DNA of 49,316 nt from Clostridiales bacterium (GCA_003533505.1 DQGD01000003.1:140314-189629); one strand, 5' to 3'. Positions 32,363 to 41,254 are shown, numbered from the stretch's first letter. Numbers and translations: made by a program. Notes: generated by a model not told the origin, from the sequence alone.

Positions 32363-33079
32363 TTAGTCAAGCTCCTCGACGAAGTTGACGTATTCGAGCT
32401 GCTGCACGGCGGCGATTATGTCGTCGTGACGGACGAATTTCTTGAAGCTGCCGGACTTTATCGTGAGCGCGACGGTGTAGACGGACAGTCCCGTGTTCTG
32501 ATATGCGGCGTTGAATTCGATGTCGTCCACCTTGAGCCCGAGCATGCGCACGGCGGCGATGAAGTCGCGCAGCGATTCCTTGCCGTTCAGCTCGAGGTGA
32601 ATCTCGAAATGGTTCGAGCGGCGCTTGAAGGCATACTCGACACTCATGAACAGCGTGAGGCAAATCATGTACGCGGCGAACGCGATGAGCGCGGCGGCAT
32701 AGAGGTCAAGACCTATCAGCACGCCCACGAGGCATATCCCCCACAGCGCGACCGAGGTGGTAAGCCCCTTAATCTGGCTTTTGGAGCTATACAGTATCGT
32801 GTTCGAGCTGACAATCGCGATGCCGATAATCGTCGCGCCGATGACTACGGACACGCCTGCGCCCACCACCGTCACGAGGTAGTTGTCCACCATCGCGGCG
32901 AGCGTGGCAACGAGCGCCACCAATATAAACGTCCTCAGTCCCGCCGCGTGGCGTTTTGTCGCGCGCTCGCAGCCCACGAGCGTGGCGAGCAGCACGGAAA
33001 GTCCTATTTTAAGCGCTACGCCCCCGAGATTAAAGCCCCTGCACCAATCTCCGAGAAAGTTCGCTATTGCGTCGTTCAT
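32363..33079 (-). CDS. MgtC/SapB-family membrane protein
   Basis: A 238-aa protein with four to five N-terminal helices, carrying the family sequence GCERATKRHAAGLRTFILV (about 36-54), and a C-terminal cytoplasmic domain of about 80 residues with an ACT-like pattern. Relatives act in magnesium homeostasis or modulate membrane energetics (MgtC is known to bind the ATP synthase in Salmonella). It starts 9 bp after the antiporter gene, so the two form an operon. The nearness of the atp operon is suggestive only. Confidence 0.87.
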   Translation of the reverse strand: MNDAIANFLGDWCRGFNLGGVALKIGLSVLLATLVGCERATKRHAAGLRTFILVALVATLAAMVDNYLVTVVGAGVSVVIGATIIGIAIVSSNTILYSSKSQIKGLTTSVALWGICLVGVLIGLDLYAAALIAFAAYMICLTLFMSVEYAFKRRSNHFEIHLELNGKESLRDFIAAVRMLGLKVDDIEFNAAYQNTGLSVYTVALTIKSGSFKKFVRHDDIIAAVQQLEYVNFVEELD

Positions 33080-33088
33080 AGTTAAGTT

Positions 33089-34516
33089 TTACCTCCGGTT
33101 AATGAATTTTCTGTTTCTGTCGCGCGGCGCATACTCGGGAATATCCTCCTCCGCCGCCGCGGAAAAAGCCTTCTCCTCTTCGCTGCGAGCATAGTTTTCT
33201 CTGTCGATTTCCGCTTGAATGGCGTTCATGCGCTCGATAAGCTCGTCGCGCCGCGACTGCCCCGGCTCCTTAATCGGCAGACTTTCTCCGCCGCCAATCG
33301 AGCCCGACAGCACCAGCGCGAGCTTTGCCATCGCAGGGCCAATCAGTTCGTAAAGAATACTTGACGACATTATCACCGTCTGAATTATTATGCCCGTTTC
33401 GCCGCCGATTGTTCTCGCGGCGAGCTCGGCAAGTCCTATCGCCACGCCTGCCTGCGGTATCAGCGCAAGCCCCAGCGTGTTTGTCGTGCGGTTCGGCTTT
33501 TTGCAGATTTTGCAGCCGAGGAACGCGCCGAGATATTTTCCCAGGATTCTGACGAAGAAGTACAGACAGCCGATGAGCAGCAGCGGTACTCCAGCCACTC
33601 GCGCCGAAGCGTCGAACAGCGTGTCGAGCCGAAAGCTCATGCCCGAGCGCACGAAGAACACCAAAAGGAACGGCGGCGAGAAATAGTTGAGCTGCTTGAA
33701 CAGCCTGTCGTCGTCGGAAACGTTGATGTACACCGCGCCCATTACCATGCACGCCATTAGCGGCGAAACGCCCAGCGCCGCGCCGACTCCGCACAGCACG
33801 AACAGCAATGCTACCGACACGATGAGGCGGTTATCCGTCGACCTTCTCGTCATCAGCAGCTTGAGTAGGTACCCGGCGCCCACGCCCAGCGCAATCATCA
33901 GCACGTTGTAAACAATGGGCAGCGCGACCGCTTTGGCGTCGACCGAGCCCGCGACCGAAGCCGTAGCCACCGAAATCGCCACCGAGAACGCCAGCAGCGA
34001 CACCACGTCGTCCAGCGCAACCACCGAAATCAGCGTGTCCACGAAGTCGCCCTTAGCCTTTGTCTGTCTGATTGTCATCAGCGTGGAGGCAGGCGCGGTT
34101 GCGGAGGCGAGCGCCGACAGCACCAGCGAGAACGCCATGCCCAGCCGCAATATGCAATAGGTGAGCAAAAATACCAACAGCGAAGCCATCAGCGACTCGA
34201 ACAGCGTGATTACGACAAGCTGTTTGCCCTTGCCCTTAAACGACGAAAAGCGAAAGAACTCGCCTGCCGAAAACGCGATGAACGCGAGCGCGATGTCGGA
34301 CACGAACGCCGACCCGTCGATTACGCTCTTAGGTACGGCTTTAAGACAAAAAGGACCGATGATAATGCCGGCTACGACGTAAGCCGTCACGTTGGGCAGC
34401 TTCAACAACTTGGTTATTCGGGTAAGCAAAAAGCCTGCGGCGAGTATTATAGCTATCGAAAGCACTACTACCGAAACAGGTGACGCGATTTGTAATTTTT
34501 CGTAAAACTTCTCCAT
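33089..34516 (-). CDS. Cation:proton antiporter, CPA2 family
   Basis: A 475-aa protein with about twelve helices, including LPNVTAYVVAGIIIGP near residue 39 and ALDDVVSLLAFS with the paired Asp in the ion-binding helix. By family it exchanges Na+ or K+ for H+. No RCK/TrkA-N domain follows; the 60-residue tail is charged and probably cytoplasmic. The start is ATG 34516, 5 nt after GGGAG. An in-frame extension upstream lies within the promoter and 5' leader. Confidence 0.88.
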   Translation of the reverse strand: MEKFYEKLQIASPVSVVVLSIAIILAAGFLLTRITKLLKLPNVTAYVVAGIIIGPFCLKAVPKSVIDGSAFVSDIALAFIAFSAGEFFRFSSFKGKGKQLVVITLFESLMASLLVFLLTYCILRLGMAFSLVLSALASATAPASTLMTIRQTKAKGDFVDTLISVVALDDVVSLLAFSVAISVATASVAGSVDAKAVALPIVYNVLMIALGVGAGYLLKLLMTRRSTDNRLIVSVALLFVLCGVGAALGVSPLMACMVMGAVYINVSDDDRLFKQLNYFSPPFLLVFFVRSGMSFRLDTLFDASARVAGVPLLLIGCLYFFVRILGKYLGAFLGCKICKKPNRTTNTLGLALIPQAGVAIGLAELAARTIGGETGIIIQTVIMSSSILYELIGPAMAKLALVLSGSIGGGESLPIKEPGQSRRDELIERMNAIQAEIDRENYARSEEEKAFSAAAEEDIPEYAPRDRNRKFINRR

Positions 34517-34556
34517 ACAACTCCCGTCAATATGTATATTAATTTTATATCCGACT

Positions 34557-34585
34557 ATGTTAGCACAAAACTCCGCGCTTGTCAA
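34557..34585 (-). promoter_or_regulatory. Antiporter-MgtC operon promoter
   Basis: Minus strand TTGACA (34585-34580), 17-nt spacer ending in TGC, TAACAT (34562-34557). Confidence 0.7.
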
Positions 34586-34747
34586 GGAAAACGCGCCGTT
34601 TTCGTCGCTCCCTTAAAAAAATCGGTTGTTTTTTTCGACGTTTTCCGACCAAAAACCACAAACTCCGCCATAAACAAAAAGCAAACCCCGTTTATCGCGG
34701 AATTTGCCGTATTCTCTCTCGTAAAGTCCCTGCGTTTTCGGGCGCGA

Positions 34748-34975
34748 CTAGTTAAAGTCGTATTCGCCGCCGATGCCGTAAATCTCGTTGGGCGTGACGT
34801 CCAAAAGCTTGCAAAGTTGCAAAATCTGCTCGTAGTTGAGCTCAAACACGCCGTTCTCGAAACGGCTGTATTGCTGCTGAGTCATCAACAGCTTCTCCGC
34901 GATCGCGCTCTGCGTCAAGCCCTTGCTCCTGCGCGCCGCCTTGATATTCTCTCCTATCGCTCTTGCAATTTCCAT
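34748..34975 (-). CDS. XRE-family small regulator 1
   Basis: A 75-aa protein that is almost entirely a helix-turn-helix of the Cro/CI type (KGLTQSAIAEKLLMTQQQYSRFENG at about 18-42). The start is ATG 34975. There is no clear ribosome site, and a -10-like TATACA ends 8 nt upstream, so it could be leaderless. An imperfect 21-bp dyad lies 35 bp upstream and may be its operator. Confidence 0.85.
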   Translation of the reverse strand: MEIARAIGENIKAARRSKGLTQSAIAEKLLMTQQQYSRFENGVFELNYEQILQLCKLLDVTPNEIYGIGGEYDFN

Positions 34976-35008
34976 ACTCTTAATGTATAACAAAGCAAGT
35001 AAATTCGC

Positions 35009-35037
35009 TTGACATACACCACAAAGTGATGTATTAT
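35009..35037 (+). promoter_or_regulatory. Rightward promoter with embedded dyad
   Basis: TTGACA (35009-35014), 17 nt, TATTAT (35032-35037). The spacer and -10 contain ATACACCAC-AAA-GTGATGTAT, an inverted repeat with one mismatch, and a likely XRE operator. A transcript from here would run antisense to the second XRE gene. Confidence 0.55.
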
Positions 35038-35073
35038 GTATTTGCAATCGGATAGTAAAATATGCTTAATATG

Positions 35074-35097
35074 AAAAAACCGTGCTTGTCGGCACGG
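35074..35097 (-). terminator. Terminator of XRE gene 2
   Basis: On the minus strand CCGTGC and GCACGG form a hairpin followed by TTTTTT, directly after the stop codon. Confidence 0.85.
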
Positions 35098-35098
35098 G

Positions 35099-35305
35099 TC
35101 AGCGATTGATTTTTGGGTTGTCGGTGCGCTCTAAAAGGTAATCGAGCGATACGTTAAAATAATCGGCAATACGAATGAGCGTCGCATAGTCCGCTTCGTG
35201 AGTGCCGTTTTCGTACCGGCTGACGCTGTTCTGACTGAGCGACAAGTCCATCGCAAGTCTGGTCTGCGTCATATTCTTTCGTTCGCGTAGTTCCTTCAAC
35301 CGCAT
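35099..35305 (-). CDS. XRE-family small regulator 2
   Basis: A 68-aa Cro/CI-type helix-turn-helix protein (NMTQTRLAMDLSLSQNSVSRYENG). I choose ATG 35305: an in-frame TTG at 35332 lies just downstream of the -10 box, before the expected transcription start. No strong ribosome site is seen. The promoter carries a perfect 8-bp dyad, so it probably represses itself and the divergent Cys-rich protein gene. Confidence 0.85.
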   Translation of the reverse strand: MRLKELRERKNMTQTRLAMDLSLSQNSVSRYENGTHEADYATLIRIADYFNVSLDYLLERTDNPKINR

Positions 35306-35325
35306 AATCTTTAGTATAAAATCCT

Positions 35326-35354
35326 TTGACAAGATTATACCAAAACGGTATAAT
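35326..35354 (+). promoter_or_regulatory. Divergent promoter with perfect operator dyad
   Basis: TTGACA (35326-35331), 17 nt, TATAAT (35349-35354) drives the Cys-rich gene. ATTATACC (35334-35341) and GGTATAAT (35347-35354) form a perfect dyad whose left arm is also the -10 box of the leftward XRE gene. One bound repressor would block both directions. Confidence 0.75.
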
Positions 35355-35414
35355 AAAAATATCCGTATTCGGGATAATCGGAGGATTTGTAAAAATCAAG
35401 GGAGAGTGTACAGA

Positions 35415-35747
35415 ATGAAGGATAGCGAAAACAACGAAAATATCGCCGCAGGTTTGGACGAAGAGCGGCGCGAGCAAAAGCGCGAAGAGAAAAACGAAGA
35501 GAATACCGAGTGGAAAGACGAGCTTCCGCCCTATCACGAGGTGATACTCTACGACGTGTCGCACTTAAGAGAGGGCAACAACAAGATTTACGGCAGGGTT
35601 TGCCCCGCCTCGCAACGTCCCGTCAAGGTGCGGAAGGTAGTCAATCCCGACGGCACGATGTTCTACAACTGCATAGACCGCTGCGGCTGCGTGCGCGAGA
35701 TATGCAAGTACAAGCCCGAATCGCGCAATCCTGCCTTTAAGTGGTAA
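35415..35747 (+). CDS. Small Cys-rich hypothetical protein
   Basis: A 110-aa soluble protein. Residues 1-38 are extremely charged (Glu, Lys, Asn) and likely disordered. The rest has a compact look, with cysteines at 63, 86, 90, 92 and 97 that could bind a metal. The start is ATG 35415 after GGGAG. It is transcribed from the promoter with the XRE-type operator and ends before a strong terminator. I do not recognise the family. Confidence 0.7.
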   Translation: MKDSENNENIAAGLDEERREQKREEKNEENTEWKDELPPYHEVILYDVSHLREGNNKIYGRVCPASQRPVKVRKVVNPDGTMFYNCIDRCGCVREICKYKPESRNPAFKW

Positions 35748-35796
35748 TTAAACGGCGGTTTATATCTACTGCCCAAAAAAGGCGCATACGCATACA

Positions 35797-35826
35797 AAAA
35801 ATCGCGACGTTACATCGCGATTTTTT
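35797..35826. terminator. Bidirectional terminator
   Basis: AAAATCGCGA pairs with TCGCGATTTT with flanking A and T runs. It serves the Cys-rich gene and the convergent dnaX-ybaB-recR operon. Confidence 0.85.
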
Positions 35827-35858
35827 CGTTGCCTGTTGCTATTTTGAGTTTACTTTAA

Positions 35859-36443
35859 CTAGATTTCGGTACGCGATTCGAGCGCTCTCGAGAGCGTAAC
35901 CTCGTCGGCGTACTCTATTTCGCTGCCCATGCTGACGCCCTGCGCGATGCGCGTGACCTTTACGCCCATGGGCTTTAACAGCCTCGCTAAATACACGGCG
36001 GTAGCTTCGCCCTCAACGTCGGGGTTTGTGGCGACGATTACTTCTTTTACGCCGTCGAGCCTGCCCAAAAGCTCCTTTATGCGGAGCTCGTCGGGTCCCC
36101 TGCCCTCCAGCGGATTGAGCGTGCCGCCGAGGACGTGATAGACGAACGTCCTGCCTGCGACGCGTTCGAGCGCGAGAATATCCTTGGGCTCGGCGACGAC
36201 GCAAATTACCGAGTGGTCGCGCGTCTTACAGATTTCGCACACGTCGTCCTCGGTAAAGTTACCGCACACCGAACAGAATTTAATCTTTTCCTTGACCTCG
36301 CGGATAGCGTCCGAAAACTCGGCTGCGTCCTCGTTGTTCATGCCGATGACCGCGTAGGCATAGCGCTGGGCGGTCTTTTGCCCCACGCCCGGGAGCGTCA
36401 TGAACCGCGCAATCAGCTTTTGTATGGAATCGGGTTGCCGCAT
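35859..36443 (-). CDS. recR: Recombination protein RecR
   Basis: A 194-aa partner of RecF and RecO in gap repair. It has the N-terminal helix-hairpin-helix LPGVGQKTAQRYA (about 17-29), a zinc finger with Cys57, 60, 69 and 72, and a Toprim domain from about residue 79 with VVAEPKDI. It starts 6 bp after ybaB without its own strong ribosome site, so it probably relies on coupling. Confidence 0.96.
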   Translation of the reverse strand: MRQPDSIQKLIARFMTLPGVGQKTAQRYAYAVIGMNNEDAAEFSDAIREVKEKIKFCSVCGNFTEDDVCEICKTRDHSVICVVAEPKDILALERVAGRTFVYHVLGGTLNPLEGRGPDELRIKELLGRLDGVKEVIVATNPDVEGEATAVYLARLLKPMGVKVTRIAQGVSMGSEIEYADEVTLSRALESRTEI

Positions 36444-36449
36444 GGTATT

Positions 36450-36785
36450 TTACAGCATTCCGCCCACGCCTGCCGGCATAAGCGAAGCGGACAGCTCGTC
36501 CGCCTTGTCGCAAGCCGCGTTGAACGCCGCCGCAACGAGGTCCTCCAGCATTTCCACGTCGTCGGGGTCAACCGCCTCGGGCTTTATCGACACCGCCGTG
36601 ACGCGCTTGTCGCCCGTCATCGTCACCGTGACCATGCCGCCGCCTGCCGAGCCCTCGACCTCGGTAGTCTTAATCTCTTCCTGAGCCTGCTTCATCTGCT
36701 CCTGCAATTTCTGAGCCTGCTTCATCATAGCCTGCATATTCATTCCGCCGCCCATTCCGAAGCCGCCTCTGCCGCCGTATGCCAT
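36450..36785 (-). CDS. ybaB: Nucleoid-associated protein YbaB/EbfC
   Basis: A 111-aa DNA-binding protein. The glycine/methionine-rich start (GGRGGFGMGGGMNMQAMMKQ) leads to the family helix AQKLQEQMKQAQEE and the beta core GMVTVTMTGDKRVTAVSIKP. AAAGGAG precedes the ATG. Its place between dnaX and recR is conserved in many bacteria. Confidence 0.95.
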   Translation of the reverse strand: MAYGGRGGFGMGGGMNMQAMMKQAQKLQEQMKQAQEEIKTTEVEGSAGGGMVTVTMTGDKRVTAVSIKPEAVDPDDVEMLEDLVAAAFNAACDKADELSASLMPAGVGGML

Positions 36786-36843
36786 AGTTTATATCTCCTT
36801 TCGCGCCTGTACGCGATGATTATTTCCGTTTTAAGCCTTTCTT

Positions 36844-38373
36844 TTACTTCTTGACGTTCACTTTCGCGTCGCCAATCATCTTTTTGATTCGGGCAATCTC
36901 GCTGTCCATGTCCACGCCGCCCGACTTCTTGTTGATGACGAGCGCATACGGCGCTCCGTCCTCGCGGAGAGCGCGCTCGATCGAAGCCCTCACGTCGTCG
37001 CCGCTGAGCCGCATAAAACTGTCCGCTTCCGCCCACAAAATCAGCTTGTCGCCGCGCACCTCGACGTCGGTCACGCGGTTTATCAGCGCGAAAACCTGCG
37101 CGGATTCGTGCGTGCGGAACCAGGTCAGCAGCCGTCCCCAAACGCTCTTTGCGTCCATGTCCTTGTTTACGCTTCTTCTCGCCGCCTCGGGGGCTTGCGC
37201 CGCGCGGACGGGCTGAATCGCCGCAGGCTGAGCAACCGCTCCTTCTTTGACGGCGCGTTCCAGCCTCGTCAGCCGCTCCTCTATCGCCGAATAGTCCGCA
37301 ACCGCAAGCTTGGCGGCTTTGAGCGCCGCACATTCCAGCACTATACGCGGCGATACCGAATACCTTAGCTCCGCGTCCACGCTCGAGAATATGGTCACAA
37401 CCGACACAAGCAGCTCCACCGAGTAGTCCTCGGCTTCCTTTCTCATTCTTTCTATTTCGTCGTGCGACCCGAGAACGCTCGCCTTTTCGGAAGTTTTGAG
37501 CACAAGCAAGTCGCGAGCGTAAGCCGCCACGTCCTTTGCGATGAGTCCCACGCTCTTGCCTGCCGCGCACGCTCCGTCCACAAGCTCCAGAGTCGCCGCT
37601 ATGTCCGAGCGCGCTATCGCGCCGAAAAGCTCGCGCGTGCTCTCCTTGCCGCCCGCGCCCAACACGCCGGCAACGTCGTCGTAGCCGAGCTTGTCGGAAT
37701 AGTTCATGCACCTGTCGGCAATCGACAGCATGTCGCGCACCGAGCCCTCGGCTGCGGCTGCGATAAGGTCCAGCGCCTCCTCGTCCGCGGTCACGTTCTC
37801 GGCGGCGTAAACCCGTCTTAAGTACTCTTTCAGCGTGGGCTGCGGCACCAGGCGGAAGTCGAAGCGCATGCACCTCGACAGCACGGTGGCAGGCAGCTTG
37901 TGCACCTCGGTGGTCGCGAGTATGAAAATCGCGTGCGAGGGCGGCTCCTCGAGAGTTTTCAAGAGTGCGTTGAACGCCGAAGCGGTCAGCATGTGTACCT
38001 CGTCGATGATGTACACCTTGTACTTGCCGGCGACGGGCGGATACTGCACGTTGTCCACGATGTCGCGAATCTGGTCGACGCCGTTGTTCGACGCCGCGTC
38101 CAGCTCGATAATGTCGATATTGCCTGCTCCCGACAGCGCGCGGCACGCTTCGCACTTGCCGCAGGGCGAGCCGTCTACGGGGCTCAGACAGTTCACGGCT
38201 CTGGCGAAAATACGCGCGCAGGTGGTTTTACCCGTGCCCCTGCTGCCCGTGAAAAGATAAGCGTGAGTGACGCGTCCGTGCTTCACCTGATTGATAAGCG
38301 TGCGCGTGACGTGCTCCTGCGCTATGACGTCCCCGAAAACGACGGGGCGGTATTTTCTGTACAATGCCAACAT
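36844..38373 (-). CDS. dnaX: DNA polymerase III tau/gamma subunit
   Basis: The 509-aa clamp-loader ATPase. Walker A GSRGTGKT is at residues 43-50, zinc ligands are Cys62, 71, 74 and 77, and IDEVHMLTASAFNALLKTLEEPP contains Walker B. The C-terminal third is variable and would bind polymerase if full-length tau is made. No obvious A-run frameshift site was noted. The promoter at 38448-38420 gives a 40-nt leader. Confidence 0.96.
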   Translation of the reverse strand: MLALYRKYRPVVFGDVIAQEHVTRTLINQVKHGRVTHAYLFTGSRGTGKTTCARIFARAVNCLSPVDGSPCGKCEACRALSGAGNIDIIELDAASNNGVDQIRDIVDNVQYPPVAGKYKVYIIDEVHMLTASAFNALLKTLEEPPSHAIFILATTEVHKLPATVLSRCMRFDFRLVPQPTLKEYLRRVYAAENVTADEEALDLIAAAAEGSVRDMLSIADRCMNYSDKLGYDDVAGVLGAGGKESTRELFGAIARSDIAATLELVDGACAAGKSVGLIAKDVAAYARDLLVLKTSEKASVLGSHDEIERMRKEAEDYSVELLVSVVTIFSSVDAELRYSVSPRIVLECAALKAAKLAVADYSAIEERLTRLERAVKEGAVAQPAAIQPVRAAQAPEAARRSVNKDMDAKSVWGRLLTWFRTHESAQVFALINRVTDVEVRGDKLILWAEADSFMRLSGDDVRASIERALREDGAPYALVINKKSGGVDMDSEIARIKKMIGDAKVNVKK

Positions 38374-38419
38374 TTCGGTTGCCCTCGAAATTTATCTTGC
38401 CGATTAAATCGCTCCTATC

Positions 38420-38448
38420 AGTATACCAAACGCGCGCGGTTTTGTCAA
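38420..38448 (-). promoter_or_regulatory. dnaX operon promoter
   Basis: Minus strand TTGACA (38448-38443), 17-nt spacer, TATACT (38425-38420). Confidence 0.85.
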
Positions 38449-38574
38449 AGCTTTGTCGGGGTAATGCGTAAACGCGCCGCTCCCCGGATTAAGCCGAAGC
38501 GACTCCATGTCGACTCTATATCGATTTTACCGTCCGAGCCGCATTTGTCGTTTTTTCTGTCGTATGCTTTCGCG

Positions 38575-40491
38575 TTACTTTTTTCTAAGCTCCGCGAACG
38601 CGTAGCCGAACGCCGCCACGGGCGTGGTAATCGCGAGTTTTCCGTCCTTTACCTCCGCTTCGCAGCCCACGGCGAAGCTGAGCTCGTAGTCGCCGTCAAG
38701 TTCCGCGACAAGGTCATACGCCGCGTCGTCGTAGAAGTTGACGAACAGACAACCCAGCTTGTCGCCCTCGCGGCGGCAATAAACCTGCATGTCTGCATAC
38801 TCGCCCGTTATTCTCGGCATTTTCGCGCCTAAGAACCCGTTTATGCCCTCTTTGAGCGTTCTGCTCGTCACATAGCCGTGCATGAGGAACGAGCGCGACG
38901 ATATTTTGGTAGGGCTGGCGTTTATGTTATACAGCAGAATTTTTGCGCCGCCCGGGGTGGTGATTTCACAGGCGAGCGGTATTTCGCCGTCGGACGATTT
39001 CATTGAAGTCAGCACCCTGACGTTCTCGCCGGGCTTGAAGTCGAGGTAGTCCGCGGCGGCGCGCTGCGGCAGGCGGTACTCGTCGCCGAAGCCGCGCACG
39101 GCGGCGACTGCGGCGGTCTTTAATTCCGCGGCGGCGGTTATTCCCAAATCCTCGCCGGCTTTAAGGTAAATCGCGGCGGCAAGCGCGTCTATGACCGCGC
39201 GAGGCTTGTCCGCGAGCGAAAAGTGCCGCGCGTTCTCGCCGAAAATCGCGACGACTTCCGCTTCGCCGTCGTAAATCACGGGGATATTCGAGCCCGTCAG
39301 CAGCGTTCCTGCGCCGCCGATTACGTCCGAAGAGAAGTAGAATTTAGTGCCGTCGGTATGCGCGAGCGCAAAGTCCGTTTCGTCGAAAAGGTGCGGATGC
39401 TCGAGCGCTTTCACTCCCAGATTCGCGCCGCCCTTAAAATGCGCCTCTATCAGGTCGAGCGACGGCTTATTGCGCGCGTGAGCGTCGACGTAGCGGCAGT
39501 CGAACGACGGCTTCGAGATGTAATTGAACATATATTTCAGTATGCCCTGCGCCTTGCCGTCACCCGTCATCGCGGCGGTAAACGCTTCGAGGTGCGCCGC
39601 AGGTATGTAGTCGCTGGGGCGCGGATAGGTGTCGCCCTCGTACAGGAGCTCAAAACCTTTTCCGCGCGCAAAGTGCGCCAGCGCGCGCTCGAGCTCGGTG
39701 ACATGCGCAAAGCTCTCGTCCACATAGCCCGTAAGATACCTGACCCAATACGGCGCGCCGTGCAGCCGCATGTAACGCTTGTTCTTGCCTGCCAGAATTT
39801 CGGTGATTTCTATCGAATCCACGCCGTCCGCGCTCCAAGCCGTGCCCACCGCGCACACGCCCACGGGGCAATCGGGATTGACTTCGTCGACGGCACGCCG
39901 AATGTCGCGAGCAAGCGTGCGCAGCGAATCGCCCTGCACCTTTACCCAAGCCCGTCTGTACTCGTTCGCGCCGTCCGACAGCGCCTTTTCTCGGATTTCT
40001 TCTCTCGTCACGGGACGTCCTATTTCCTTCCCGAGCGCCGCGAGGTGAAGCTCGCATGCGCACCCCACAAAGTCATGGGCGAGGCGGAAATCGTCGTCCA
40101 GCAGTATAAACTCCGCTCCCACGTCCGCGAACGCCGCCACAAACCTCGATATATCGCGGCGAAATCGCTCGTCTAACGGGCAGTAGGCCTCGCCGCGCTC
40201 CTCGCCGTGAACGCCGCGAATCAGAGTGTACTCGCGCTCTTCTTCCGCGCCGCGACCTACGAGGTACACGCCGTGACCTATCGTCGAGCCTATCCACACC
40301 GCGCACGAGTAGCCGAAACCGCCGTAAAACTCTATGCAACGGCGAACGTTATCCGCAGCTTTTTTAGCGGCTTCGGGCTCGAACTCACGGTCAACGACGA
40401 ACAAAATCCTGTCGACGTCGGCGCGGCGAAACTCGCGCAAATATTCCTCTCTCAGCTCGTAATCGGGATATACGGGTACCGTAATTTTCAT
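38575..40491 (-). CDS. Putative TIM-barrel glycosidase of unassigned family
   Basis: A 638-aa cytoplasmic protein without a signal peptide. The N-terminal two thirds look like a barrel (FLLDDDFRLAHD-type strand end at about 130-140, then PVGVCAVGTAWSADG near 210 and LLYEGDTYPRP near 280). The C-terminal part contains strands typical of a beta domain (about 480-638). The acidic cluster LLDDDFR and the EGDT segment may hold catalytic acids. The general look is that of glycoside hydrolases of beta-galactosidase-like or DUF families, but I cannot assign one. The start follows GGAGAAAAACG. It has its own promoter. Confidence 0.6.
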   Translation of the reverse strand: MKITVPVYPDYELREEYLREFRRADVDRILFVVDREFEPEAAKKAADNVRRCIEFYGGFGYSCAVWIGSTIGHGVYLVGRGAEEEREYTLIRGVHGEERGEAYCPLDERFRRDISRFVAAFADVGAEFILLDDDFRLAHDFVGCACELHLAALGKEIGRPVTREEIREKALSDGANEYRRAWVKVQGDSLRTLARDIRRAVDEVNPDCPVGVCAVGTAWSADGVDSIEITEILAGKNKRYMRLHGAPYWVRYLTGYVDESFAHVTELERALAHFARGKGFELLYEGDTYPRPSDYIPAAHLEAFTAAMTGDGKAQGILKYMFNYISKPSFDCRYVDAHARNKPSLDLIEAHFKGGANLGVKALEHPHLFDETDFALAHTDGTKFYFSSDVIGGAGTLLTGSNIPVIYDGEAEVVAIFGENARHFSLADKPRAVIDALAAAIYLKAGEDLGITAAAELKTAAVAAVRGFGDEYRLPQRAAADYLDFKPGENVRVLTSMKSSDGEIPLACEITTPGGAKILLYNINASPTKISSRSFLMHGYVTSRTLKEGINGFLGAKMPRITGEYADMQVYCRREGDKLGCLFVNFYDDAAYDLVAELDGDYELSFAVGCEAEVKDGKLAITTPVAAFGYAFAELRKK

Positions 40492-40542
40492 CGTTTTTCT
40501 CCAAAAAAATGCTCGTTTCGGGGCATTGCCGCCGTTTCTATT

Positions 40543-40571
40543 ATAATAGCATATTTTTCGCGCGGCTACAA
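40543..40571 (-). promoter_or_regulatory. Promoter of the putative glycosidase gene
   Basis: Minus strand TTGTAG (40571-40566), 17-nt spacer ending in TGC, TATTAT (40548-40543). Confidence 0.65.
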
Positions 40572-40647
40572 GCGCATTCCGATTGTAAATCGCGCTGATT
40601 TTCTTTTCAGATTTTGCAAGGTCAACTTTTCCTACTCGGCGTTTCGC

Positions 40648-40676
40648 TTTACAACCGCGCGGAGAAATTGTATAAT
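40648..40676 (+). promoter_or_regulatory. prdX promoter
   Basis: TTTACA (40648-40653), 17-nt spacer, TATAAT (40671-40676). Confidence 0.75.
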
Positions 40677-40702
40677 ATCGCCGTAAAACAGCGAGGACGA
40701 TT

Positions 40703-41200
40703 ATGAATAAACCGGAAATTTACGAATATCTCAAAGGCCGCGGCGTGGCGCACGAAATCACCGAACACGAAGCGGTAGTCAGTATGAAAGAACTGACTTC
40801 CGTGCCGCTCCCGTACCCCGACCGCGACGCCAAAAACCTGTTTCTCCTCGACGACAAAAAACAACGCTACTACCTCATAACCGTGATGGGCGACAAGCGC
40901 GTCGACATCAAAGCATTCCGCCGCGCTCACGGCACGCGGCCGCTCAACTTCGCGCCGCCCGAGGACCTTATGCGGCTGTTCGGCACGCTCCCCGGCTCCG
41001 TTTCGCCGCTGGGCGCGCTCTGCGACGAACGGCATGAGGTCAAGGTCTTCCTCGACGCGGACTTTTTCGGCGGCAGCGGCATTATCGGCGTGCACCCGAA
41101 CGAGAACACCGCCACCGTCTGGCTGAACTCCTCCGACCTTAAATCCCTCCTCGAAGAGCGCGGCGCTTCCGTCGAAATCACCGACATACCGGTTAAATAG
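40703..41200 (+). CDS. prdX: Prolyl-tRNA editing protein (YbaK/ProX family)
   Basis: A 165-aa free-standing aminoacyl-tRNA deacylase that by family removes mischarged alanine (or cysteine) from tRNA-Pro. The opening EIYEYLKGRGVAHEITEHEAV, the KNLFLLDDKKQRYYLITVMGDKRVDIKAFR segment and LGTLPGSVSPLGAL-like loop are typical. GAGGA precedes the ATG. Its last 22 codons are duplicated 1.1 kb downstream at 42275-42339, beyond the DUF4838 gene. Confidence 0.9.
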   Translation: MNKPEIYEYLKGRGVAHEITEHEAVVSMKELTSVPLPYPDRDAKNLFLLDDKKQRYYLITVMGDKRVDIKAFRRAHGTRPLNFAPPEDLMRLFGTLPGSVSPLGALCDERHEVKVFLDADFFGGSGIIGVHPNENTATVWLNSSDLKSLLEERGASVEITDIPVK

Positions 41201-41225
41201 GATAAATTTATCGTTCGATTCGATA

Positions 41226-41254
41226 TTGACAACGGCGGGAATTTACTGTAAAAT
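41226..41254 (+). promoter_or_regulatory. Promoter of the DUF4838 gene
   Basis: TTGACA (41226-41231), 17 nt, TAAAAT (41249-41254). A 12-bp duplication, ATTTACTGTAAA, makes a second TAAAAT at 41261. Confidence 0.75.

Noticed and set aside
38374..38574. SRP RNA upstream of dnaX, where it often stands
   Set aside because: No GGAAGCAGCCA-type core or other SRP signature was found on either strand.
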